From: Photobacterium sp. DA100
GTDB lineage: Bacteria; Pseudomonadota; Gammaproteobacteria; Enterobacterales; Vibrionaceae
Assembly: GCF_029223585.1 (NCBI RefSeq)
Contig: NZ_CP119424.1
Coordinates: 1,054,001-1,118,000 of the forward strand
DNA length: 64,000 nt
Direction of reading: 5' to 3'
Shown: in pieces, positions 45,516-54,761 of the stretch
How the letters are laid out: each line of letters starts with the position of its first letter
Numbering within the stretch: the stretch's first letter is position 1
Notes under the pieces: model-generated
The model's input: only the letters and a program-made list of their open reading frames with translations
Told to the model about the DNA's origin: nothing
Databases searched by the model: none
Program-made: the position numbers and the translations under genes

Positions 45516-46517
45516 ATGCAACAAGGTCAGTTGGTACCACTAGTAAAAACTGTTAATGCCAGTACGATTATTGCTTTAATTAAGCATTTTGAAAAAGATA
45601 TTTATCCATTACTGAGTGCAGCGGGTATACCTGATGATATCATGCAACATAAACATGAATATCTGCCAGAGGCTCCTATACGAAATCTCATGGGTATGAT
45701 GGCGGAGCGGGCTGAGCCAGAGTTTTACGGTGAACTTCTGCGTACTTCCATTCGGGAGTATTTTATTCCTAAATTACTTTCACATCTGGATAACCCTAAA
45801 AGTATTGGCGAAGCCATCGAGCAAATGAAAACAGCGGTGCTGCATGAATCCCCAAGTACCCAATTAAGCATAGAAAATTTTAACGATACACCATGGCTCT
45901 GCCGCTACAAACCGGTCGAGGAAACCGAAGGTTATGTCTGGTCGGAAATCTTTGCCATCCTGTTTCTTGTCGAGTTTATTCGGCACGCGACTAAACAGCC
46001 ATGGTCCCCAACATATATCGCCATGCAATCAGATGCCGCGGATAAACTAGCACAAATACTGAAGTGCAAGGAAACCAAATTTTTCACCAAAAGGAAAATT
46101 GGCGCGGTTGCTCTTAGCAATGAAATACTCAATTTACCCTACCACTCAGCAGCTAGCTTTGCTGTCTCTTCTTCCTCGAGCAATTCACCTAAAACGATTA
46201 CCTATATTGAATCTATTTATCTCGCACTCTCCCCATACTTATGTAAACAATCAATGACCATCACTGAAGCAGCAAAGGTTTTAGGAACAACTCCGCGAAC
46301 CCTGCAGCGCAGGCTTTCGCAGGAGCATACCAGTTTCAAGCATATTAGGGAGAATATCATGCTAGCCACTGCCTGTAGGCTAATGGAAGAAAAAGACTAT
46401 TCCCTGACAGATATAGCAGTTGAGCTCGGCTATGCTGATATCGCCCACTTTTCACGGGCTTTTAGAAAGCTGACTGGATTTCCGCCAAAAGACTACCGTA
46501 AGAAATTTGTCCGCTAG
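45516..46517 (+). CDS. AraC-family regulator with N-terminal arabinose-binding-type domain
   Basis: A 333-residue transcription factor. Residues about 20-205 resemble the Arabinose_bd (OruR-type) ligand domain. Residues about 238-330 form the paired helix-turn-helix of AraC/XylS proteins (MTITEAAKVLGTTPRTLQRRL, then DYSLTDIAVELGYADIAHFSRAFRKLTGFPPKDYR). It is convergent with, and overlaps by four bases, the DUF2955 gene of an export pair, so it may respond to the exported compound. Its targets are not evident; it could equally control the divergent VirK gene or itself. Confidence 0.9.
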   Translation: MQQGQLVPLVKTVNASTIIALIKHFEKDIYPLLSAAGIPDDIMQHKHEYLPEAPIRNLMGMMAERAEPEFYGELLRTSIREYFIPKLLSHLDNPKSIGEAIEQMKTAVLHESPSTQLSIENFNDTPWLCRYKPVEETEGYVWSEIFAILFLVEFIRHATKQPWSPTYIAMQSDAADKLAQILKCKETKFFTKRKIGAVALSNEILNLPYHSAASFAVSSSSSNSPKTITYIESIYLALSPYLCKQSMTITEAAKVLGTTPRTLQRRLSQEHTSFKHIRENIMLATACRLMEEKDYSLTDIAVELGYADIAHFSRAFRKLTGFPPKDYRKKFVR

Positions 46518-47557
46518 GTTAGCAATACCGGCGCAGGTTGCTTCGCGTCTGTACAGGATGCTGATTGCCACTTTTCAATAAAAGTGGCCACCACGATCAT
46601 GTAACCGCTGGTTAAAATAAGCTGCCAGATTCGAGTATAGAAGTTCATATCAATCAATTTGCTATCACTGGCAACAACGGCGCCAAATATAACCAACAAA
46701 GCCGAGAATATACTGGCATAGATTGGCGCTTTCTCGGGCTGGCAAAAAATCTTCACTGCGAAAATCAGGGTAAAACAGGCCATCATCGCAACCAGGAAGG
46801 GAAACCACGGTGCAGTCACCAGCAGCTCATAAGCCATAATGGCCAGCAATCCGCCAACAATATTAGTTATAAGCAAAAAAAGACTTAGTTTTACGCTCTT
46901 TGCAACGGTCAGCTGCAGTGACAAGATACCAATAAAGATCATTGTCAAAATAGCTCCTGTCAGCTGACAAAAGTAACAAAAAGCAATAACAGGAAAACTA
47001 ATCAGCAGCGCCTTGTATGATTCCTGCAACCTCACCTGCTGCGCTTGGCGTTCCTCTTGTGCGGATTTGGTGACTACATTCGGTATTTCGCCCCCCTGCG
47101 CAGGAAATAACCAATGCATAATACCATAAACAGCAACAGCCCCCCCCCCAGCCAGCATCAACGCTTTTCCTGCCTCCAAGGCAATCACCGGCTGCATTAG
47201 GCCCAAATACGGTAATAGTAGTGCTGCAATCATCAGCATCGTTGCAAAGAAGTTCCAATTCGGGTTCTGAAAAAGAAAATATGCCCATAGCATCATCAGC
47301 CCAATAAGCACCAACATAATAAGGGGATATTGGACTAACCCATTGGTTACCATCAGGGCAATCAGAACAGTAGCCACCATCGATAAACCCAGCTCAGTCA
47401 TCACCCGCTTATCTGCAATGGGCTTATCGACCAGCAGTTTGGCAACGAACACAGGCATCACATAGGCTAGCGGCCAGTTCAAACCATAGGCAATGATCAG
47501 CGATAACATCACACCAACGACGTAACGAAGTATCTTTTGACTTTGTTCCGTGTGCAT
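46514..47557 (-). CDS. DUF2955 inner-membrane protein (FUSC-like exporter component)
   Basis: A 347-residue membrane protein with about ten hydrophobic spans in two groups (about 10-140 and 185-330), separated by a charged loop (about 150-180), a plan like FUSC/AaeB aromatic-acid exporters. It matches DUF2955. It lies 19 bases after an HlyD/EmrA-type adaptor gene on the same strand, and such pairs (as in AaeA-AaeB) export small toxic molecules. Its last four bases overlap the end of the convergent AraC-family gene. The substrate is unknown. A GGGGCGG element precedes the ATG. Confidence 0.8.
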   Translation of the reverse strand: MHTEQSQKILRYVVGVMLSLIIAYGLNWPLAYVMPVFVAKLLVDKPIADKRVMTELGLSMVATVLIALMVTNGLVQYPLIMLVLIGLMMLWAYFLFQNPNWNFFATMLMIAALLLPYLGLMQPVIALEAGKALMLAGGGAVAVYGIMHWLFPAQGGEIPNVVTKSAQEERQAQQVRLQESYKALLISFPVIAFCYFCQLTGAILTMIFIGILSLQLTVAKSVKLSLFLLITNIVGGLLAIMAYELLVTAPWFPFLVAMMACFTLIFAVKIFCQPEKAPIYASIFSALLVIFGAVVASDSKLIDMNFYTRIWQLILTSGYMIVVATFIEKWQSASCTDAKQPAPVLLT

Positions 47558-47576
47558 TTTTCCGCCCCCAGCAATT

Positions 47577-48737
47577 TTAACGAATATACGAGAACCAAGA
47601 GATCACTCGTATCCATACCATGCCAAATAAATTCATGACGGAGTCTTGTTCGGTATACGTCATGATATCAGCCTGCCCACCGACTCGAAGGCTACCTTTG
47701 GGTATCGGTTGGTCGAAACGGATCATCACGGGAAAACGCTGGGTTTGGCGCAGCCAGCCTGACTGATGCGTCACGGTTGCTAGTTGGCCTGCTGGCTGAG
47801 CCTGTCCCCACTCAACACCATAATCAATACTGGTAACTTCACCTGAAAACACCTCGCCCGGCACATTGTCAAGGGCGATTTCCACTCTATTGCCGGGCTT
47901 AATGTTGCCAAGGCTGTTCTCGCGATAATAGGCTTCAACCCAACTATCGCCACCAGCAACAAACGTCATCAGTGGCTGGCCTTTATTCGCAAAAATGCCT
48001 TCATCAAGCCTAAAGTTAGTGACCACCCCTTGAGACGGAGCACGGATAATGGTTCGCTCTACATCCAACTGTGCCTTTTGCAATGCAAGCAACGCAGCTT
48101 GTATTTCTGTATTTTCATTACCTTGTGCACCAAGTTGCTCTTTTGCTTGCTCGACAGATGCTTTGGCTTGTTCAACACGTGCTTTCGCCTGGGCTAAAGC
48201 TGCATGAGTCTTATCCGCATCGGCTTGGGTTACGATGCCTTTTTCCACCATAGAAAACACTCTATTCGCCTGACGACGCACATTTTCCTGGTTTGCAATG
48301 GCATCACTTAATTGCGCCTGCGCCGACTCAACCGATGCGGTTTGCACGCCAACTTGCTTGCCCGCTTTTTCTAGGTTTTCCTCAGCTTGCTTAAGGGCAA
48401 TCACATAATCCGTTTTATCTATCTCTATCAGAGGTTGGCCTGCCCGAACGATATCGTTGGGTTGTACATGCACGTTAGTAACTGGGCCACTTACAAATGG
48501 CGCGAGAGGGACAACGTTCGCCCTTACCCTCGCCATATCGGTTGTGGGAATCACCCTGTCGCAAATCAGGTAAAAAATAAATAGCCCTAGGCAAATAAAC
48601 AAAGTGATAAATGTTGCTCGACGCGGATCGGTTGCCTTGGCTTTACCTCTTGAGGTTAGCGTTTCTTTTCTCTCTGTGTTTTGATCATTTGACTCTAATG
48701 CCGTACTTTTTGCTGGTAGTTGGCTTTGCTGGTTCAT
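47577..48737 (-). CDS. HlyD/EmrA-family membrane-fusion adaptor
   Basis: A 386-residue inner-membrane-anchored adaptor. One N-terminal membrane span (about 40-62) is followed by a lipoyl-like half (PLAPFVSGPVTNVHVQPND), a long coiled-coil hairpin (about 100-200, Ala/Gln/Glu-rich), the second lipoyl half (IRAPSQGVVTNFRLDEG) and a beta-barrel. I choose the ATG at 48737 with GAGG six bases upstream; the longer frame would add an unlikely hydrophobic extension. It is first in a two-gene unit with the DUF2955 membrane protein. An outer-membrane partner is not encoded nearby and is probably TolC. Confidence 0.9.
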   Translation of the reverse strand: MNQQSQLPAKSTALESNDQNTERKETLTSRGKAKATDPRRATFITLFICLGLFIFYLICDRVIPTTDMARVRANVVPLAPFVSGPVTNVHVQPNDIVRAGQPLIEIDKTDYVIALKQAEENLEKAGKQVGVQTASVESAQAQLSDAIANQENVRRQANRVFSMVEKGIVTQADADKTHAALAQAKARVEQAKASVEQAKEQLGAQGNENTEIQAALLALQKAQLDVERTIIRAPSQGVVTNFRLDEGIFANKGQPLMTFVAGGDSWVEAYYRENSLGNIKPGNRVEIALDNVPGEVFSGEVTSIDYGVEWGQAQPAGQLATVTHQSGWLRQTQRFPVMIRFDQPIPKGSLRVGGQADIMTYTEQDSVMNLFGMVWIRVISWFSYIR

Positions 48738-49030
48738 TACAACCTCATTGTAAACATACAATTCTACATGGCTAAAAAGCCAACATTGTAAGTAATACAA
48801 CGCTGCATTCTTATCAATTTACGCCACAAAACACTCATGCGAATCACGCAGATTATTTTTGCAAAAATGATGATAAAGCTCTGATTATCTGAATTTACTT
48901 GCTTATAAAATGTAATTTAGCTTGAAATTCTGGAATCAATGTCACATATTAATCTTGTTAGTGCTTTTATCGACGCAGTAACTGGCCGTTTCGGGTCATA
49001 CCATGGATGTATTCGGTAGTAATAATTTAA

Positions 49031-49951
49031 ATGATTGAATTTCCACAGATACAACTTGATCCTGACAATACCTTTGCTTCTGATTTTGGCATTCTGATCC
49101 ATGATGAGTTCAGGGTGCTTTATGTGGATGAAAATCTTTGCAACATCATTGGATTGAGCAAGATCCCAGCAAAAATATCACTGCCTAACCTGTTAAGCTT
49201 GCTGGTCGATGTCGATCCCGAACAAGCCCTTGCCCATCACCACCGTTTGATCAAAGGGGTGGAACGGCCAAGAGTCCAAACCTTCAGAGTCACCAAGCCC
49301 TCCGGCAAAATCGCCCATGTCCTCGTTGCTGAATCCATTGTTCAATGGGAAGGTGAAATAGCAATCCAGTTAGCTATCATCGACATTACGGAAAAGTACA
49401 ACGACTTTTATCAGCTCGAACAGCAAGCCTCGATTGATTCATTATCAGGCCTCACCAACAGGAACCGCTTTGAGGGCATACTGAGTAACGAAATCGCCAA
49501 AGCCCAGAGATACAGCTATCCAATTTCTTGCCTTTACATTGATATCGACGACTTCAAGCTTATTAATGATACGTATGGCCACCAAACCGGCGATGACGTC
49601 ATTCGATTGTTTTCACAATGCTGCAAATCCAGTATCCGTCAATCCGATTTCATCGGCCGCTGGGGCGGCGAAGAATTTATCATCTTGCTTCCCCACACAT
49701 CCCATCAATTTGCCCTATTGTTAGCAGAACGCTTACGGTGGCGGGTGAGCCAACTTGAAGTATCAACCGCTGATAAAAGCGTTAATTTTACAATTAGCAT
49801 TGGGGTAAACACCCTGCTTGGTGACACGACTTCACCCGCATTGGCCTTACACCAAGCGGATCAGGCCCTAACCTTCGCCAAACGACATGGAAAAAACCAG
49901 GTCGCTTCATTTGAAAAAATAATAACACCACAGGGTAAATCATCTAATTAA
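49031..49951 (+). CDS. Diguanylate cyclase with PAS-like sensor
   Basis: A 306-residue cytoplasmic enzyme that should make cyclic di-GMP from two GTP. The N-terminal part (about 15-125) reads as a PAS domain (VLYVDENLCNIIGLSKI, then VQWEGEIAIQLAIIDITEKY). The GGDEF domain covers about 140-300, with the active motif GGEEF at 212-216 and an inhibitory-site motif RQSD five residues before it, so product feedback is likely. There is no membrane span. It is monocistronic; the product probably promotes surface attachment over motility, in line with chemotaxis genes elsewhere in the window. Confidence 0.92.
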   Translation: MIEFPQIQLDPDNTFASDFGILIHDEFRVLYVDENLCNIIGLSKIPAKISLPNLLSLLVDVDPEQALAHHHRLIKGVERPRVQTFRVTKPSGKIAHVLVAESIVQWEGEIAIQLAIIDITEKYNDFYQLEQQASIDSLSGLTNRNRFEGILSNEIAKAQRYSYPISCLYIDIDDFKLINDTYGHQTGDDVIRLFSQCCKSSIRQSDFIGRWGGEEFIILLPHTSHQFALLLAERLRWRVSQLEVSTADKSVNFTISIGVNTLLGDTTSPALALHQADQALTFAKRHGKNQVASFEKIITPQGKSSN

Positions 49952-50037
49952 TCCCTATGGCGTAAAATGATAAATTCCATCCGTACATTTTATCTACACT
50001 TTTACTCGTCCAATAAGTCACGAGGTTGAAAGTAAAA

Positions 50038-50313
50038 GTGAAAAATTTTTGGCGTAAAATTAAGTATTTCCTAACCACGCCCTATGGCAAAGCTTACTTA
50101 GTTTTTATTACCCTCACAAAGTTATATTTGGTTTACAAATGGGCTTTGGAACATGTCAGAGACTTCGGTGGTGATGTCTTCAGTTTCATCGGCGCTTCGG
50201 AGCAGTACGGCGAATCACTGGGGGCCATTTCCTTCACTGCCCTTTGCGGGTATTACACAGTAAAGGCCGTGTTCAATATCTTCAAATCACCGTCCAAAGA
50301 AGTGGCCGCTTAA
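50038..50313 (+). CDS. Unrecognised small membrane protein
   Basis: Not recognised. About 91 residues from GTG at 50038 (a TTG at 50026 is the other choice; GAGG lies at 50022-50025). A basic N-terminus precedes a hydrophobic segment (TPYGKAYLVFITLTKLYLVYKWAL) and a second one near the C-terminus (SLGAISFTALCGYYTVKAVF), so two membrane spans are likely, with both ends probably cytoplasmic. It lies 75 bases after the diguanylate cyclase gene on the same strand and could be co-transcribed. A strong terminator follows. Confidence 0.55.
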   Translation: MKNFWRKIKYFLTTPYGKAYLVFITLTKLYLVYKWALEHVRDFGGDVFSFIGASEQYGESLGAISFTALCGYYTVKAVFNIFKSPSKEVAA

Positions 50314-50330
50314 AATTTCCGACAAATCAA

Positions 50331-50356
50331 AAATGGGAGCCCTAAGGCTCCCATTT
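50331..50356. terminator. Bidirectional intrinsic terminator
   Basis: AAATGGGAGCC-CTAA-GGCTCCCATTT, a perfect 11-base stem, lies between the small membrane protein gene and the convergent lipoprotein gene. A-rich and T-rich flanks suit termination from both sides. Confidence 0.85.
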
Positions 50357-50358
50357 GT

Positions 50359-53300
50359 CTACTGTTTATCTACCAACTCTATGATATATCCCCATACTTC
50401 ACCTTTGCCTTCCTCTGGGGCTGGGTTAGCCCATTCGCCAGAGGTATCTATCCAGAATGACTTGAGCACAAACTGGATACCATCGGACTCGGTGATCGAT
50501 ATTATCTCAGAAGAGCCAATATAATCAGGGTGAGTAATCGTCAAGTGAACCTGACCATCGACTAGTTGCCAATCAAATGGGAACTCGCCATCTTCTGGAT
50601 CGACAAACGCACCAGTTCGATTTGGATTGAAGCGGATATTTTCTCCATCACCATCCGTTGTGATACGCCAAGTTGTTTGCTGATCGCCCTCTTTACCAAC
50701 CAACATATCTTCGGTGAATTTCAGCGCCCGGTTATCCGTCAAGACCTGACATTGCTGAACGCTTGCTTGGTATGCCTGTACATCAGCATAGCCTGCGGGT
50801 TGATCCAGCTCGTCATTCCATGGGGTATTACCGGTATTGCACACAGATAGAGGCTGATTTTGTTCATACTCTCGGAAAACAAAGCTCCATATATCACTAT
50901 GATTTTGTGCGCCATCAGTGTATTGCTCGTACACGACAAAGCTACTTTGGTCGTCATAAAACTGCTGATGGGCCAGTAGCATGAACTCATTCTGGGTATT
51001 CACATCGGGCATTATTTTCAAGAAGCCTTCAGGAGTAACTTCCCACAGCGTTCCCTCTTGCGAGCGCCAATCACCGGCTCGTATCAAGTTGTATTGACCA
51101 TTTTCATGGAACTGATACGCACGAGTGTCGCCATCGCTTCTGACGCGTACAAACGTTTCTCCGGCGAGTGTATTTTCGAAATCACCTTCAATCGGGTTAT
51201 ATCCGCCGCACGCTGCAATTGCCTGATAAAAGTCATCGTAGCTCGCATTATCCTGATCTACCGGACAACTGGTTATCATAGGTGGGTAAGTCGTTACCCG
51301 TGCCGCCCAGATATTAAACCTGTCTTCTCCGAAGTCATCCCACTGACTATAGACTTTAACGCCAATATGCTGTTCATCACGGCCGGTAAAAGCGAAGTAA
51401 TCCACCGGACCCCACTCATAGTCAACCTTAATGACTCCATCATTATTGACACTCCAGTCAAAGCTGGCAGAGCTACCATCGGCAAAAACAGTTTCCCCTT
51501 TACCTTGGTCATAGAAGTGCCATTGCTGCAGCTCTTGGCCGTTAAACAAGTAGTACGACTGACCTACTATTTCCTGTTCAGTGACCTGCAGGTAATAACA
51601 CGCCTCCAGTAACGCTGCATAATCAGTATACTGCGGCTCACCAATCGGTACTCCTCCATCCCACTCGCTATTACCTAGATTACACATCCGGCCATGTTGC
51701 ATGATAGCGGCCTGGGCTTCCTCCTCGCTGAGATAAAACTCCCCGAGCCAGTTCTTCCACGCCCCCGTCAGTGGCTCGACTTCATCAGCATTGAGCATTA
51801 AGCGCCAATAGGCATCGTACCAATTCCAAGGGTTATCGGTATGCGGGACCGAAATCACTATGGTGCCGCTCTGGGTATCGTTAACCCGCCAGTTAGGCTT
51901 GATCCCATCATGGGTGAGCTGCAGCGGAACCAACTGATATTCCCCGTCCTGGAGTGGAGTGAACAAGTCGTTCTTCGTTACCACATACCACTGCCTTGCC
52001 ACGCCTGATTCGTCATATTGGAATGACTCACCCAACAATATACCGTTGTAGTCACTTAATCCCGGCAGCAGGCTTGCATCTATCTCATCAAGGGTATAGC
52101 CGCTACTTCTTAATGACTCAACCTGATCAGCAAGATCCGTCACTAGCTGTGAACCCCACTCGGCAAAGCGATGGCCGACCCACAGCCCACTCTCTTGCTT
52201 GGTGAATACTTTGTAGTCCTGGCCAACATCGATCTCTTTGACTGTAAAATTACCCTCAGGAGATGCGAAGTAGCCATCGGAGATGGGTAAGTGGCTCCAG
52301 TTGACCGCTTCGGTATATTCCGACTCGGAACGGTCAGTTCTTACTGCTTGATAGGCATTAAACAGCACGCCTTGCGGATGAGCTTCATCAACAAGCTTGC
52401 TGTCCGTATTTGATAATATAAACCGTTGGCCAGTCACAGATCTTATTTTGGCCTGCTCATCATATTCAGTTGTCACTTCATACCAGTAATTACCCAAAAC
52501 ATCTGCTTTATCTTTGATATAGCTATATTGGGCATATTCTTCAAAATATGGCTGTTGCGGTGCGGCCCAGACCGGCCTGAAATAACTGAAGGTATATTGC
52601 TGATCGTTTTGCTTGGCAAAGCCAATTGCAGTGTTAACTATCCCGTCTGCTTGCCAGTCACGAGTATCGTGATAGTCAACGACAACGCCATCGGCAATGG
52701 ATGCTGTCGCTTGTGCGCTGTAGTTCAGCTCACCTTCGCTATCTCCGAATGTCCAACCATCTATGACGTACTGCTTGATCCTAGTGGTGGTGGTTGTCAC
52801 CGCGTATTCACTGCGAGAATCGATGGTAAGGTATTGTATAGCATCAACACCGCTCAGATCCTCATTGGCAATTTGCGAGGCTATATCGATCTCATCAAAT
52901 TCTCTGCCAGTGCCGTTACTTCCCCCCTCAAGGGCAGCATCCGATTCATCAATATAGCGCCAGAAGCGCTCGTGACCTTGGGTGTATGTACCGATATCCA
53001 ACCATTGGCTTTCATACTGGATATTGCCATCCAGGTTATAGTCATAATACCCAAAGCTGCTTCGCTCGAAAGTACCATCGTCTTTATACAGGGCATGGCT
53101 TTCCCATTCGCCGAAGATGACTTCCGTGTCGGGCACGGTATAAACAGTATTTTCAGTGCGGCGAATACTGGCATCATTCAGCGTTTCGATTGTAATGTCT
53201 TGTGCAACATCCAATGTTTTAACATCCATCAGAATATCGACGAACATTGGTGAGCGATAAGCATATTGAATTACAACATCGGCAACTGACTTGTCAGGAT

Positions 53301-54519
53301 CATTGGGGTACTGATCACTATTATCCCCCACAGAATCCGAATCACTGTCTGCCCATTCACTGGCATCTAACGGAAATTTATCGTCGATATCATCGACTTT
53401 ATCGCCATCATCATCGGTATCAGCGTTATTCCCAATTGTATCGCCATCCGTATCTAGCCACTCTGTTTTGTCGAAAGGAAAGGCATCATCCTCATCATTG
53501 ACGTCATCATTGTCATCGTCGGGATCGCTGTTATCACCAATATCATCCCGGTCAAAGTCCGCCCATTCGGTTTTATCGTCAGGAAACCGATCGGCTAAGT
53601 TATCGCCATAACCATCACCGTCGCTATCTTCCCACTCATCCTTATCGTTGGGAAACTTATCAGCCAGGTTATCACCGTGGTTATCACCGTCCGCATCACG
53701 CCACTCTAGCGGGTTTGCTGGAAAGTCATCTTCGGAATCTGCCACACCGTCCTTGTCGGTATCTGCCTCTACCGCTTTATCTTCGCTAACGACCCGATCA
53801 AAATCATAATCTTCAGCAATGTTCTCACCTCGATCATCAATCAACACCTGACCAACTTGACTCCCTTCCTCCATCGCTTGCTCAACCATACCGCCAAGCG
53901 TATTCTCATCGAGTTCAGTTTCACTCTCAGGCAACACACCTGCCGTTACGATGGACTTTGCCGACTGCTGAACCAATTTTACCGCCACAGTTGCCCCCGT
54001 GGTCGCGGCATCTTGATAGTCACTATCTATCAGATCCGGCTCTATCCCGAACATCTGGGCGATATCTGATTTGGCCGCTTCTTCACTGATCCCCTCTTGA
54101 CGCATTTTGAAATCAACCATAGTGGTTAATGGCGACACCACTGCACTCCCACTGGGAGCTGACATAACAAAGTTTTTGGCAACCGTGGTATCCGGGTTAT
54201 CTAAATCTATGGTCTCCTTCTGTATGGCCTTTACCACCACCGGATAAGACTCTGGATCGTCAATACCGCTAACATCCAAGGTTGCCAGGCCATTTTCACT
54301 GCGCGTACTCGGTTCAACGCTTTCATCAAATTGGTAATCTCTATCTAAATCCAACCAGACAAAAGCATTATGAAGATAACCATCAATCGCCTTGATGCTC
54401 ATCGATGTTGTAGGCTCGGGGATTGGCTCTTGAGCAATGGGATTAGAATCATCACTGCAAGCCGCTACCATCAATAAGGTGCCTATCCCTACTGCGACAG
54501 CTATTGGATGCCGTTTCAT
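50359..54519 (-). CDS. 1386-residue lipoprotein with calcium-type repeats and tandem C-terminal modules
   Basis: A very large envelope protein. A lipoprotein signal ends in LMVAAC (Cys21). Next is a region like that of other large Vibrio lipoproteins (IDGYLHNAFVWLDLDRDYQFD). Residues about 245-415 hold at least seven Asp-rich thrombospondin-type-3-like repeats (DSDGDGYGDNLADRFPDDKTEW and variants) likely to bind calcium. A long middle region follows. The last 440 residues contain modules starting at about Cys946, Cys1085 and Cys1227, spaced about 140 residues apart, each with a second Cys and a lipocalin-like strand pattern. It should sit on the outer membrane. The function is unknown; adhesion or surface binding is possible. 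It is monocistronic. Confidence 0.8.
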   Translation of the reverse strand: MKRHPIAVAVGIGTLLMVAACSDDSNPIAQEPIPEPTTSMSIKAIDGYLHNAFVWLDLDRDYQFDESVEPSTRSENGLATLDVSGIDDPESYPVVVKAIQKETIDLDNPDTTVAKNFVMSAPSGSAVVSPLTTMVDFKMRQEGISEEAAKSDIAQMFGIEPDLIDSDYQDAATTGATVAVKLVQQSAKSIVTAGVLPESETELDENTLGGMVEQAMEEGSQVGQVLIDDRGENIAEDYDFDRVVSEDKAVEADTDKDGVADSEDDFPANPLEWRDADGDNHGDNLADKFPNDKDEWEDSDGDGYGDNLADRFPDDKTEWADFDRDDIGDNSDPDDDNDDVNDEDDAFPFDKTEWLDTDGDTIGNNADTDDDGDKVDDIDDKFPLDASEWADSDSDSVGDNSDQYPNDPDKSVADVVIQYAYRSPMFVDILMDVKTLDVAQDITIETLNDASIRRTENTVYTVPDTEVIFGEWESHALYKDDGTFERSSFGYYDYNLDGNIQYESQWLDIGTYTQGHERFWRYIDESDAALEGGSNGTGREFDEIDIASQIANEDLSGVDAIQYLTIDSRSEYAVTTTTTRIKQYVIDGWTFGDSEGELNYSAQATASIADGVVVDYHDTRDWQADGIVNTAIGFAKQNDQQYTFSYFRPVWAAPQQPYFEEYAQYSYIKDKADVLGNYWYEVTTEYDEQAKIRSVTGQRFILSNTDSKLVDEAHPQGVLFNAYQAVRTDRSESEYTEAVNWSHLPISDGYFASPEGNFTVKEIDVGQDYKVFTKQESGLWVGHRFAEWGSQLVTDLADQVESLRSSGYTLDEIDASLLPGLSDYNGILLGESFQYDESGVARQWYVVTKNDLFTPLQDGEYQLVPLQLTHDGIKPNWRVNDTQSGTIVISVPHTDNPWNWYDAYWRLMLNADEVEPLTGAWKNWLGEFYLSEEEAQAAIMQHGRMCNLGNSEWDGGVPIGEPQYTDYAALLEACYYLQVTEQEIVGQSYYLFNGQELQQWHFYDQGKGETVFADGSSASFDWSVNNDGVIKVDYEWGPVDYFAFTGRDEQHIGVKVYSQWDDFGEDRFNIWAARVTTYPPMITSCPVDQDNASYDDFYQAIAACGGYNPIEGDFENTLAGETFVRVRSDGDTRAYQFHENGQYNLIRAGDWRSQEGTLWEVTPEGFLKIMPDVNTQNEFMLLAHQQFYDDQSSFVVYEQYTDGAQNHSDIWSFVFREYEQNQPLSVCNTGNTPWNDELDQPAGYADVQAYQASVQQCQVLTDNRALKFTEDMLVGKEGDQQTTWRITTDGDGENIRFNPNRTGAFVDPEDGEFPFDWQLVDGQVHLTITHPDYIGSSEIISITESDGIQFVLKSFWIDTSGEWANPAPEEGKGEVWGYIIELVDKQ

Positions 54520-54707
54520 ACACTCTTCCTTGTCTATCCTCTACACAATACAACCCGCACAATTTGTCATTCTTTAAGTTCGATATGTGGGTTGTTACTG
54601 AGGTTATATGAAGGATGTTTTTTGTTCGCATCACCCACTCGGGGGATAAAAACAATAAGAAGCGATAAACAGCTAGAAAGGTTGATACAGCTCAACAATT
54701 CATGGGC

Positions 54708-54737
54708 CAAAAAAAAGGAAGCCGATGCTTCCTTTTT
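54708..54737 (-). terminator. Intrinsic terminator after the chemoreceptor gene
   Basis: AAAAAGGAAGC-CGAT-GCTTCCTTTTT with a further T run on the minus strand, 25 bases past the stop of the chemoreceptor gene. Confidence 0.88.
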
Positions 54738-54761
54738 AACTTCATAAAGTTTACTGCGCCC

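Noticed and set aside
52426..53253. 275-codon frame antisense to the large lipoprotein gene
   Set aside because: Shadow of the lipoprotein gene; hydrophobic composition arises from the complementary codons of a Asp/Tyr-rich protein.
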